Source: Acetobacter fabarum (lineage in GTDB: Bacteria; Pseudomonadota; Alphaproteobacteria; Acetobacterales; Acetobacteraceae). From it: a DNA stretch of 64,000 nt. The stretch covers positions 62,001 to 126,000 of the forward strand of contig NZ_WOTG01000001.1 of assembly GCF_011516925.1 (NCBI RefSeq), in the 5' to 3' direction. The position numbers were made by a program, and so were the translations under genes. Of the stretch, positions 1-7,549 are shown one piece after another (the stretch's first letter is position 1; the number at the start of each line of letters is the position of its first letter). The notes under the pieces are model-generated. The model was not told the origin of the DNA. It did not search any database and was given only the letters and a program-made list of their open reading frames with translations.

Positions 1-2
1 CG

Positions 3-668
3 GATATTGCTGGGTTGCCCATGATCGTGCATGTGCTTAACGCCGCACTCAAGGCCGAAATTGGTCCGGTTGTGGTTGCCGCAGCTGAACCCGAAATCTG
101 TGATGTTGTTACCAACGCGGGCGGGACAGCCGTACTGACCAACCCAGACCTGCCTTCCGGCTCGGACCGGGTCTGGCAGGCCGTGCAGACGCTGGACCCA
201 CAAGGGCAATACTCCACCATCATCAACCTGCAAGGGGACCTACCCACACTGGCACCAGATGCCCTGCATACGGTATGCGGGGTCATGGATAATCCTGCGT
301 TTGATATTGGAACGCTTGTCGCCCCCGTTAGTACGGAAGAAGAGGCAACAGCCCCTTCTGTTGTCAAGGTTGCATGCCACTTTGCGCAGGCCGCACACCA
401 TGCGGTCGCCCTCTATTTTTCCCGCCAGCCCATTCCCTCAGGGCCGGGGCCTCTATGGCACCATGTCGGGATTTACGCATGGCGGCGGGCAGCTCTGGCC
501 CGCTTTGTCCAGCTTCCTCCATCTGGTCTGGAACAGCGTGAAAGTCTGGAACAGCTCCGAGCACTGGAGGATGGTATGCGTATTGGCTGCGCACGTCTTG
601 CAATCGCGCCCTTTGGGGTTGATACACCACAGGATCTGGAACGGGCACGCCGCCTGCTTGGAGCTTAA
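3..668 (+). CDS. kdsB: 3-deoxy-manno-octulosonate cytidylyltransferase (CMP-Kdo synthetase), 5' end missing
   Basis: Activates Kdo with CTP to CMP-Kdo, the donor used by the Kdo transferase WaaA during LPS assembly in the cytosol. The reading frame is open from the first bases of the window, and the first visible residues (DIAGLPMIVHVL) match the segment that follows the N-terminal nucleotide-binding loop of KdsB. The family is about 245-250 residues and 221 are visible, so roughly the first 25-30 are lost off the edge. Visible motifs are GSDR and NLQGDLPTL (the family QGD element), and a C-terminal GVDTPQDLERAR that is typical of KdsB ends. It ends 5 nt before pheA and is probably co-transcribed with it. 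The Kdo transferase and lipid A genes lie about 14 kb downstream. Confidence 0.93.
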   Translation, partial: DIAGLPMIVHVLNAALKAEIGPVVVAAAEPEICDVVTNAGGTAVLTNPDLPSGSDRVWQAVQTLDPQGQYSTIINLQGDLPTLAPDALHTVCGVMDNPAFDIGTLVAPVSTEEEATAPSVVKVACHFAQAAHHAVALYFSRQPIPSGPGPLWHHVGIYAWRRAALARFVQLPPSGLEQRESLEQLRALEDGMRIGCARLAIAPFGVDTPQDLERARRLLGA

Positions 669-673
669 AGGCC

Positions 674-1570
674 ATGATGGACAAAGTTATAGCCTTTCAG
701 GGCATGCACGGTGCGTATTCCGACATGGCCTGCCGCGCAGCGCGGCCCGGCTGGACCACCCTGCCATGCCACAGCTTTGCAGATGCCATAGATGCAGTAC
801 ATGCAGGCAAGGCCGAGCAGGCCATGCTGGCATGCGAAAACAGTCTGGCAGGCCGTGTGCCCGACATCCATTCGCTCCTGCCCGCAGCGGGGCTGCATAT
901 TATTGGTGAGCACTTCCAGCGTGTTGAACACTGCCTGCTGGTAGTGCCCGGCACCCGCATGGAGCAGATCCGCCGAGTACATACACACCCTGTGGCCATG
1001 GCCCAGATCCGCAATCTGCTCAAAAACAATAATCTGACGCCCGTAACCGAGTTTGATACGGCAGGTGCTGCAGAACTGGTCGCACTTTGGCAAAAGCCCG
1101 AAGAGGCCGCCGTAGCCTCCGCCCTTGCTGCGGAACTGTATGGGCTGGAAATCCTGCAGCGGAATGTGGAAGACGCCTCCCACAACACGACACGGTTCTA
1201 TATTACCGCGCGCACACCGCAGGTGCCCACACCACAGACACCCCATGTCATGACCACGCTGCTCTTTAGTGTGCAAAACAGCCCCGGCGCTCTGTATAAG
1301 GTGCTTGGGGGGTTTGCCACCAATGGTGTCAACATGACCCGGCTGGAAAGCTACATGTCGGGCGAAACATTTGCCGCTACACGCTTTTTGATGGATGTAG
1401 AGGGCCACCCCGGCGATTCCCGTCTAGGCAAAGCCTTGGCAGAACTTGAATTTTTTTCCAAAAACGCCACAATTCTAGGCGTCTATCAACAATCGCCGTT
1501 CAGGCACCAGGCTTCCACCCAAGGGCAGGACACCCCGCGTTCCGCTCCAGCAGATGCCATTCCAGGATAA
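674..1570 (+). CDS. pheA: Prephenate dehydratase (monofunctional, ACT-regulated)
   Basis: Converts prephenate to phenylpyruvate in phenylalanine synthesis. It has 298 residues with no chorismate mutase domain, so it is the monofunctional form. The periplasmic-binding-like catalytic part spans about residues 1-180, with the ENSLAGRV motif at 55-62 and the NTTRFYI catalytic motif near 173-179. A C-terminal ACT domain (about 195-270) should give feedback control by phenylalanine. It contains the GALYKVL element, but the usual ESRP-type Phe-binding motif reads ESYM here. Two ATG codons in a row (674, 677) follow a GGAG about 10 nt upstream. The 5-nt gap to kdsB and 11-nt gap to dapA suggest one transcript. 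Confidence 0.93.
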   Translation: MMDKVIAFQGMHGAYSDMACRAARPGWTTLPCHSFADAIDAVHAGKAEQAMLACENSLAGRVPDIHSLLPAAGLHIIGEHFQRVEHCLLVVPGTRMEQIRRVHTHPVAMAQIRNLLKNNNLTPVTEFDTAGAAELVALWQKPEEAAVASALAAELYGLEILQRNVEDASHNTTRFYITARTPQVPTPQTPHVMTTLLFSVQNSPGALYKVLGGFATNGVNMTRLESYMSGETFAATRFLMDVEGHPGDSRLGKALAELEFFSKNATILGVYQQSPFRHQASTQGQDTPRSAPADAIPG

Positions 1571-1581
1571 GTGACCGCTCC

Positions 1582-2472
1582 ATGCCTCATACATTCTTCT
1601 CCGGCTCCATTACTGCACTCATCACCCCCATGAACCGGGACGGAAGCCTGGACTTTGATTCGTTTGAAAAACTGGTGGACTGGCAGATCAAGGAAGGCAC
1701 CGCAGGCCTGTGTGCCGTAGGCACAACGGGGGAAAGTCCAACCCTGTCGCACACGGAACACCACGCTGTTGTTGAACGCACCATAAAAGTTGCCAACGGC
1801 CGCGTGCCGGTTATTGCCGGGGCGGGTTCCAACAGCACGTCCGAAGCGGTTGATCTGGCACGCCATGCAGAGCAGGCCGGGGCGGCCGCCGCCCTTGTTG
1901 TGGCTCCGTATTACAACAAGCCTACGCAGGAAGGCCTGTACCGGCACTTCATGGCCGTGGCAGATGCTGTTTCCATCCCGGTGATTTTGTACAACATTCC
2001 CGGCCGCTCCATTATTGACATCAATGTGGAAACAACGGCCCGTCTAGCAAAGCACGGCAATATTGTTGGGGTAAAGGATGCAACAGCAAACCTGTTCCGC
2101 CCTCTGCAGGTACGCCGGGCAGTGGACAAGCCCTTTAACCAGCTCTCGGGCGAAGATGGCACAGCAGTCGCTTTTCTCGCAGCCGGTGGGGATGGCTGCA
2201 TTAGTGTGACATCCAACATCGCTCCCGCCCTGTGTGCTGCCGTGCAGAGCGCATGGAAAGCAGGGAAGACGCAGGAAGCCATTGCCATTCAGGACCGGCT
2301 GACCCCATTGCATGACACCCTGTTCTGCGAGAGCAATCCCGCTCCAGCCAAATACGCCGCAAGCCTGCTGGGCCTTGCGGGGGAAACCTGCCGCCTGCCA
2401 CTGGCTCCCCTGAGCGATGAATCACGCCACAAAGTCCGGCAGGCTCTGGTTGATGTCGGGTTGCTGGGCTGA
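1582..2472 (+). CDS. dapA: 4-hydroxy-tetrahydrodipicolinate synthase
   Basis: Condenses aspartate semialdehyde with pyruvate, the first committed step to diaminopimelate and lysine. It has 296 residues, the normal length for this TIM-barrel family. GTTGES (47-52) carries the active-site threonine, YNIPGR begins at the catalytic Tyr137, and GVKDATAN holds the Schiff-base Lys165. The start is 11 nt after pheA and the stop is 2 nt before smpB. Its product feeds both lysine and the peptidoglycan peptide. The pathway entry enzyme, aspartate kinase LysC, is at the other end of the window. Confidence 0.96.
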   Translation: MPHTFFSGSITALITPMNRDGSLDFDSFEKLVDWQIKEGTAGLCAVGTTGESPTLSHTEHHAVVERTIKVANGRVPVIAGAGSNSTSEAVDLARHAEQAGAAAALVVAPYYNKPTQEGLYRHFMAVADAVSIPVILYNIPGRSIIDINVETTARLAKHGNIVGVKDATANLFRPLQVRRAVDKPFNQLSGEDGTAVAFLAAGGDGCISVTSNIAPALCAAVQSAWKAGKTQEAIAIQDRLTPLHDTLFCESNPAPAKYAASLLGLAGETCRLPLAPLSDESRHKVRQALVDVGLLG

Positions 2473-2474
2473 TC

Positions 2475-2972
2475 ATGTCCGCAAAGTCCAGCAAAAGCAC
2501 CATGATCTCGCACGGCATGGTCGCACAGAACCGCAAGGCCCGTTTTAACTACACCATCAAGGAAACGGTTGAGGCCGGGCTTGTACTTAAAGGGCCGGAA
2601 GTAAAAAGCCTGCGCTTGGGCCGCGCAACAATTGGCGAGGCCTTTGCTGGTGAGCGTAACGGTGAACTCTGGCTGTTTAACAGTTACATCCCTGAATATC
2701 AGGGGGGAGTGCTGTCCCGCTTTGATTCGCGCGCGCCCCGCAAGCTGCTTATGCACCGCAAGCAGGCCCAGAAGTTTATGGGGGCCATTGCCAAGCAGGG
2801 GGCAACCCTTGTTCCGCTGGATATCCACTTCAACGACCGCGGACTAGCCAAGGTCACCCTTGGTCTGGGCGTTGGTAAAAAGAGTGTAGACAAGCGCCAG
2901 ACCGTAGCAGACCGGGACTGGCAGCGCGACAAGGCCCGCCTGATCCGCAACAAGGGGAAGGGCGACTACTAA
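2475..2972 (+). CDS. smpB: SsrA-binding protein SmpB (trans-translation)
   Basis: Binds tmRNA and takes it to stalled ribosomes, where it mimics the codon-anticodon part of a tRNA. It has 165 residues. The N-terminal NRKARFNYTI and the GLVLKGPEVKSLR motif are the conserved SmpB OB-fold elements. The basic C-terminal tail (WQRDKARLIRNKGKG) is the segment that inserts in the mRNA channel. The start is 2 nt after the dapA stop, so translation is likely coupled. A strong bidirectional terminator follows 60 nt after the stop. Confidence 0.96.
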   Translation: MSAKSSKSTMISHGMVAQNRKARFNYTIKETVEAGLVLKGPEVKSLRLGRATIGEAFAGERNGELWLFNSYIPEYQGGVLSRFDSRAPRKLLMHRKQAQKFMGAIAKQGATLVPLDIHFNDRGLAKVTLGLGVGKKSVDKRQTVADRDWQRDKARLIRNKGKGDY

Positions 2973-3033
2973 CCCGCTCCGACTGTTACATACGCACAGC
3001 TCTGCGCAACTTTGTCAGACACAAACGGTCATA

Positions 3034-3067
3034 AAAAAAGCCTCGGTTATAAAACCGAGGCTTTTTT
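3034..3067. terminator. Bidirectional Rho-independent terminator between smpB and the cold-shock gene
   Basis: A 15-bp perfect stem (A6-GCCTCGGTT at 3034-3048 paired with AACCGAGGC-T6 at 3053-3067) encloses a 4-nt ATAA loop. It has an A-run on the left and a T-run on the right, so it works on both strands. It sits between the convergent smpB (+) and cold-shock (-) genes. Confidence 0.95.
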
Positions 3068-3093
3068 CTTACTTACCGCTAAAAAGCAGTGCC

Positions 3094-3783
3094 TCAGGCA
3101 GAGGTCACTTCAGCAGCTTCCGGACCCTTCTGGCCCTGAACAACTTTAACGTTCACGCCCTGACCTTCATTCAGGCCCGGCAGACCGGAACGTTCCAGAG
3201 CAGAAGCGTGGATGAAGATGTCCTTGCCGCCGCCTTCAGGCGTGATGAAGCCAAAGCCTTTAACAGCGTTGTACCACTTAACGGTACCGCGCGTATCTTC
3301 AGCATCAGACAGGTCAGGAGCGGGGCGAGCAGCAGGGCGCGCACCAAAGCCAGGGCGACCACCAGCAGGGCTACGCGGACGTTCCGGCTGAGCCGTGCTT
3401 TCATCAACAGAGATGACTTCGGCAACCTGGCGACCCTTGGGGCCCTGACCAATGCGCACAACCAGCGTAGCGCCGGGGTTTACACCCTGAACACCAGCCT
3501 GAGACAACGCGTTGGCGTGCAGGAACACATCGCCCGATCCATCAGCGAGTTCGACAAAGCCGAAGCCTTTTTCGCCATTGAACCACTTAACGGATGCACC
3601 CACTTCCGGGCCGGAAGCGATAACCTGCGGACCGCCAGCGGGGCGACGCGGAGCAAACCCACCACGGTCACCACCACCATAAGAGGGGCGTTCACCGAAA
3701 GAAGGCATCGACATATAATTGTCGTCATCAAATCCGCCGCGGCGAGGAGAACGGGGGCTGCGGTCGGTCCTGTTACTTTTCAA
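3094..3783 (-). CDS. Cold-shock protein with two CSD domains
   Basis: A nucleic-acid-binding protein of the CspA family in the long two-domain form (229 residues, against about 70 for a single CSD). CSD1 covers about residues 62-127 with RNP1 KGFGF (72-76) and RNP2 DVFLH (85-89). CSD2 covers about 164-229 with KGFGF (175-179) and DIFIH (188-192). An Arg/Gly/Ser-rich N-terminus (1-55) and a Pro/Arg/Gly linker (130-160) look disordered and RNA-binding. The first in-frame start is a TTG at 3783 with an AGGA upstream. ATG codons at residues 24 and 26 are alternatives. A perfect hairpin lies in the leader (see 3803-3825). Its exact role, RNA chaperone or anti-terminator, cannot be told from sequence. 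Confidence 0.92.
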   Translation of the reverse strand: MKSNRTDRSPRSPRRGGFDDDNYMSMPSFGERPSYGGGDRGGFAPRRPAGGPQVIASGPEVGASVKWFNGEKGFGFVELADGSGDVFLHANALSQAGVQGVNPGATLVVRIGQGPKGRQVAEVISVDESTAQPERPRSPAGGRPGFGARPAARPAPDLSDAEDTRGTVKWYNAVKGFGFITPEGGGKDIFIHASALERSGLPGLNEGQGVNVKVVQGQKGPEAAEVTSA

Positions 3784-3802
3784 CGGTCTTGATCCTGGAG
3801 TG

Positions 3803-3825
3803 CGGAGAAGATGGAAACTTCTCCG
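3803..3825 (-). promoter_or_regulatory. Leader hairpin upstream of the cold-shock gene
   Basis: An 8-bp perfect inverted repeat (CGGAGAAG at 3803-3810, CTTCTCCG at 3818-3825) with a 7-nt loop. In the mRNA it lies just 5' of the likely ribosome-binding site (AGGA) and about 20 nt before the TTG start. It may be a temperature- or protein-responsive leader, as in other csp mRNAs. That role is inferred. Confidence 0.5.
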
Positions 3826-4505
3826 GATATTGAAAAACGGGCAAACTGCCAGAATGGGTTGACAGGATTACGTGCTTTGAACAAAAAGCCCATCATTCCC
3901 CCTCCTGAATATTGCAAACATGCCCAACGCATGCGTAGCACAGTCATGAGTGTGCTGCTACAGCAAAGCATGAAAACCGCGCCTGCTTCACGCACTTTTC
4001 TTCGTATCACAAAGTTGTGATACCGAAGCCTTTCCATCCCGCCAGAATACCCCCTCGCACCGCCACAACTGATGCGCGCATGACATAATTCCGTAACGCT
4101 GCGGTGAGCAACCTTATCGATTATCCAGCCAAGTTTAAAAAGCAGGCATGAACGTCATACGCAGAATCGAACACGATCTGCGCTATGCTCCCACACATCC
4201 CAAGCGGCAGCGCGGACGCCTTATATAGAGTGAGGTGCACATAACGCACCGCGCGCTTTACATCAGGCTGTCTGGCAAGTTGGACCATTCGCTTAAATAA
4301 GTAGGCGCATAATGCAGGCAACCCGCCTGCAATTCAGGCTTTATGTTTAATTAGAACTCACAGGGTAACGCTATCTCGTCATAAATCGTGCCTATTTTTT
4401 AATCAGAAGATTTATTTTTGTGCATAAATTCCTATCAAACCGTGCGTTTCTGTGTTTTTTTCGTCACTACCCTATCAACCTGCCCGTTTATGAGGCGAAA
4501 GACCT

Positions 4506-4560
4506 CTCTTTCCTATAGCGCGGTAAGGAGTTTCGCCCTTACTCTCAAAATCAGAAAGAG
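4506..4560 (+). promoter_or_regulatory. Nested stem-loops in the leader of the 4594 gene
   Basis: An outer 7-bp arm pair (CTCTTTC 4506-4512, GAAAGAG 4554-4560) encloses an inner 6-bp hairpin (GTAAGG 4523-4528, CCTTAC 4537-4542). The outer stem ends 33 nt before the ATG. A structured 5' leader is inferred, and no known riboswitch class is recognised. Confidence 0.35.
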
Positions 4561-4593
4561 CCACCGGGTTTTGATGTAGGGGATACAGAACTT

Positions 4594-4950
4594 ATGCTGC
4601 GCCAGTCGGAAACACAGAACGTCTGTCAGATCATCCCGTTCCAGATGGAAATCATGTGTCGCCACCGCGACTATCTGGACCGCTGGATTGCGGCCAGCCA
4701 GCCCATGGGCATTTGTGATGCCGATATTTTCCCAGCCGAAGAAAAACAGGCTGGCGTTTCATCCGGTTACGTCCTGGTGTGGGTGCGCGAAACATCAAAC
4801 CCGGCCTACAAGGTTTATTCCCGCGGCAACCGCTGGATTGTCATGGACGCCGTGCGTGACAACACTCTGGGCCAGTTTGCCTCTTTTGCCGATGCCCTGA
4901 ACATGATCCGCCCCGTTCTGCCGATCAAACAGGATATTGTTGCCGCCTAA
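4594..4950 (+). CDS. Small conserved-looking protein of unknown function
   Basis: 118 residues, no signal peptide, no membrane segment and no family I recognise. The body (about 56-110) reads like a small globular alpha/beta domain, with YVLVWVRETSNPAYKVYSRG and later FASFADALNMIRPVL. Two cysteines occur in the N-terminal third (CQIIPF, MCRHRDY) and a third in ICDADIF. It stands alone behind an 810-bp gene-free region and is followed by a terminator hairpin, so it is probably transcribed by itself. Codon usage resembles its neighbours, which supports a real gene. Function unknown. Confidence 0.7.
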   Translation: MLRQSETQNVCQIIPFQMEIMCRHRDYLDRWIAASQPMGICDADIFPAEEKQAGVSSGYVLVWVRETSNPAYKVYSRGNRWIVMDAVRDNTLGQFASFADALNMIRPVLPIKQDIVAA

Positions 4951-4979
4951 ACGCCCCCAAGCCATTTTCTGGTGCTTTT

Positions 4980-5013
4980 CCGCCGCTATTCCCTTACCGG
5001 GGTGGCGGTTTTT
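4980..5013 (+). terminator. Rho-independent terminator after the small gene
   Basis: Arms CCGCC (4980-4984) and GGCGG (5004-5008) are followed directly by five T (5009-5013). It lies 30 nt after the stop of the 118-residue gene and before the next transcription unit. Confidence 0.7.
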
Positions 5014-5144
5014 CTTTATCCTGTGCCTGATAAAATGCCCGATGGAAGCAGATATTTCCATTTGAGGGATTGCCACTGCACTTTGCCGTGCGGCAAGGAC
5101 AGGGCAGACATCTTGCTGTCCCGACTGATCCAGAGGAACCCGAA

Positions 5145-5894
5145 ATGACATCCCTGACACTCGCCTATCCTGAGTCCACCATTCATGAGGCGACGGCGGC
5201 CACCATCATTCGGGTTCTCGAGGCCAACGATATTGAGCCCGAAATTGTAACCGGCCCCAAGCAGGCTCTGGCCGATCTGCTGCACAAAGGGGAAATCGAC
5301 ATCTATGTTGCCGCATGGCTGCCGGATGAGGATTCCGTTCTCCTTGGCGCTGGCACCACGCAACTGGGCCGGCTGTTCCAGCCCGAAGCTTGCTGCTGCA
5401 TTTCGGACGAGAACAGCACCCTCACATCCCTGAGCGATCTGGCGCAGGCAGGGCAGGGCATTGCCCGCACGATTGTAACGCCCCAGTCCCTTGCCAAACG
5501 CATGGAACAGGTTTTGCGCACCTACAATCTGGCAGAGGCAGGCTTTACCCTTGAGGTGCTCCCGGATGAAGAAGCTCTGGCAAGGCTGAATGCCGCCCTT
5601 GCCGCCGAGCAGCCCAGCCTTCTGCCCCTGTTCCAGCCCTGTTTTCTGTTCCATCAGGGGGGGCTGCGTATTCTGAATGACCCCCACAAAGCCATGGGCG
5701 GGGAGATGGAAGCAACCCTTCTGCTCCGCGATGGCCTGCGCGATGAGCTGGAAACAGATCTGGTGGACGAACTGGATGAGCTGATGCTGAGCGCCAAAAT
5801 CATCAGCGCCATGGACTACGCCATGCGGGTGGAAGGCATGAGCGCGGATGAAGCTGCCGAAGCATGGCAGCGCGGTAAGCTTCTGCCACGCTAA
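5145..5894 (+). CDS. Glycine-betaine/choline-binding-type (OpuAC-like) protein without a signal peptide
   Basis: 249 residues from the chosen ATG. The sequence follows the type II periplasmic-binding fold of OpuAC/ProX proteins: an early TLAYPESTIHEATAATII, then GPKQALADLLHKGEIDIYVAAWLPDED, where the family has its DVxxxxWLPxH-like ligand motif, and a C-terminal VDELDELMLSAKIISAMDYAMRVEG. I chose ATG 5145 because AGAGGA lies 7 nt upstream. An upstream in-frame start would add 25 residues that also do not form a signal peptide. No ABC ATPase or permease is adjacent, so it may be a cytosolic binding or sensing protein. It is followed at 14 nt by the methyltransferase. The ligand is unknown. Confidence 0.72.
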   Translation: MTSLTLAYPESTIHEATAATIIRVLEANDIEPEIVTGPKQALADLLHKGEIDIYVAAWLPDEDSVLLGAGTTQLGRLFQPEACCCISDENSTLTSLSDLAQAGQGIARTIVTPQSLAKRMEQVLRTYNLAEAGFTLEVLPDEEALARLNAALAAEQPSLLPLFQPCFLFHQGGLRILNDPHKAMGGEMEATLLLRDGLRDELETDLVDELDELMLSAKIISAMDYAMRVEGMSADEAAEAWQRGKLLPR

Positions 5895-5908
5895 AAAGGT
5901 GCCGGTCC

Positions 5909-7168
5909 ATGACACACAACACAGCCGCAGATGACCGCGATGCCGGGCTAGCCGCCCAGTACGAGGCATACCCATACCCGGAGCGCGACCCACAGGACGA
6001 AAACCGCCGGCTGCTCATTGGCAGCCCTAGCCACCTGCGAGAAGTAGATTACTGGGTTTTTGGCGCACAACGCCCCCGCAGTCAGGCATTGCGGGTGCTG
6101 GTGGCCGGGTGCGGCACGGGCGATGGGGCAATTATGCTGGCAACGCAGCTGGCACGGGTTGCGCGCCCGGCGGAAGTTGTTTGTCTGGACCGTTCAGAAA
6201 AAGCTCTTTCCATTGCGCAGGCCCGGGCCAAAGCCCGCTCACTGGACAATATCCGGTTCGTTCAGGGCTCCCTGACCGAGCTGGAATCGCTTGAACTGGG
6301 ACTATTCGATTATATTGATTGCTGCGGCGTACTGCACCATCTGCCAGACCCGGTCGCGGCACTCCAGACTCTGGAACGCCACCTTGCCCCCCATGGCGGC
6401 ATGGGGCTGATGGTTTATGCGCCCTATGGCCGTACCGGCGTGTACATGGTGCAGGACGCACTGGAAAAACTGGCACCACTCGCGCACTCACCACAGGAGC
6501 GGCTGGACGTGGCCCGCCGCGTCATGCGCACCCTGCCAGCAACAGCATGGCTGCACCAGAACGGTAATTTTGGGGATCATCTTTCTGGCGGGGATGCAGG
6601 GCTTTACGATCTGCTCCTCAACCCCAGAGACCGCTCTTACACCATTACCGATTTTTTGGCCCTGCTGGATCAGGCCGGACTTGAACCCACGGCTCTTATG
6701 GAACCAGCACGGTACGACCCGGGCCTCTTTTTGCCCGACCCACGCCTGCGTGCACGCCTGTCCACCCTGCCTTGGCAGACTCAGGCCGCCATTGCCGAGG
6801 ACCTTACTGGCAACATGGCAACGCATGTTGCCTATGTCGTACGCAAACACACAGCCCCCGAAAAACCTGATCCACTGAACCCAGAGGCAGTGCCGATCAT
6901 GCGCGAAATTCCGGGCGCAGAACTGGCCAAGCAGATGACACCCGATAACATGCTGCCCTTCCACTTTGGTACGCTTGTTGTGCCTATTCCGCTCCCGCCC
7001 CAGACCCGTGGTATTCTCCCCCTGATTGATGGAGAACGAACCGTGGGTGAACTGGCGGAGATTTTGGCCACACGCGGCGTGAGCGCAGAAAAGTTCAAGC
7101 ATGTCTGGCAGGAAAGCTTTGGCATTCTGGAACGGCTGAATCGTGTTCTGCTCCGCTCTCCAGCCTGA
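5909..7168 (+). CDS. Class I SAM-dependent methyltransferase with a C-terminal extension
   Basis: 419 residues. The N-terminal half (about 15-260) is a Rossmann methyltransferase: SAM motif I VLVAGCGTGDG (63-73), the acidic CLDRSE at the end of strand 2, and DYIDCCGVLHHLPDP as the motif IV/V region. The C-terminal about 100 residues (LPPQTRGILPLIDGERTVGELAEIL, then FGILERLNRVLL) resemble a small PqqD-like or winged-helix peptide-binding domain. That resemblance is my inference. Two-domain methyltransferases of this kind are found in Alphaproteobacteria, but I do not know the substrate. The 14-nt gap suggests co-transcription with the OpuAC-like gene. An inverted repeat directly follows the stop. 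Confidence 0.78.
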   Translation: MTHNTAADDRDAGLAAQYEAYPYPERDPQDENRRLLIGSPSHLREVDYWVFGAQRPRSQALRVLVAGCGTGDGAIMLATQLARVARPAEVVCLDRSEKALSIAQARAKARSLDNIRFVQGSLTELESLELGLFDYIDCCGVLHHLPDPVAALQTLERHLAPHGGMGLMVYAPYGRTGVYMVQDALEKLAPLAHSPQERLDVARRVMRTLPATAWLHQNGNFGDHLSGGDAGLYDLLLNPRDRSYTITDFLALLDQAGLEPTALMEPARYDPGLFLPDPRLRARLSTLPWQTQAAIAEDLTGNMATHVAYVVRKHTAPEKPDPLNPEAVPIMREIPGAELAKQMTPDNMLPFHFGTLVVPIPLPPQTRGILPLIDGERTVGELAEILATRGVSAEKFKHVWQESFGILERLNRVLLRSPA

Positions 7169-7549
7169 ACGTATGTGAGCACATAACTTTACCCGTCACA
7201 TACGCTCACACTCTTGCATTACCACTATCGCCAGCACTACCGGCCTGCGCGCACCGCACCGTTTTGCTCCAAGCTGGGCTGGTTTGCCTGAACCCTGCGC
7301 ACAAAACCGTGCTGCAGCACGAGCAAAACCTTTGCAATTCCGTGGGTTGTGCCGCTCCTTCTGGTCTGGCGTATTGTGCCCTGTTAACACAGGCCCTATT
7401 CTGCCCGCACTTTTGCCTGCCGGAAGGGCAGAACCACTGGGCAGCATGCGGCCACCACGGCACAGATGGCCCGCTTTTTGCCGCGTTCTTTCCTTCCATT
7501 CCTTGCAATATGTCCGCCTTTGGGCGTCGTTTTTGAAACAGTGAGTATC
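7169..7549. other. Intergenic region upstream of fabD (381 bp)
   Basis: Apart from the inverted repeats at its left end I see no gene. An in-frame extension of fabD back to 7466 and a short frame in another phase are not supported by ribosome-binding sites or recognisable protein. It should carry the fabD-fabG promoter. I cannot place -35/-10 elements with confidence. Confidence 0.5.
7170..7210 (+). terminator. Overlapping inverted repeats after the methyltransferase gene
   Basis: CGTATGTGA (7170-7178) pairs perfectly with TCACATACG (7196-7204). TGTGAGC (7174-7180) alternatively pairs with GCTCACA (7204-7210). The two stems share bases and exclude each other. No T-run follows. It begins 2 nt after the stop, so it is a likely 3' end structure. 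Confidence 0.4.

Larger units (their letters stand above)
3784..4593. other. Long gene-free region (810 bp)
   Basis: I see no convincing protein or tRNA gene here. Short open frames have no recognisable composition or ribosome-binding site. The region must hold the promoter and leader of the cold-shock gene (-) and those of the small gene at 4594 (+). Structure visible in it includes the csp leader hairpin (3803-3825), a 7-bp hairpin (TGCAGGC 4313-4319 with GCCTGCA 4325-4331) and nested stems just before 4594. The part from about 4340 to 4480 is markedly AT-richer than its surroundings. A small RNA here is possible but unproven. Confidence 0.6.
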
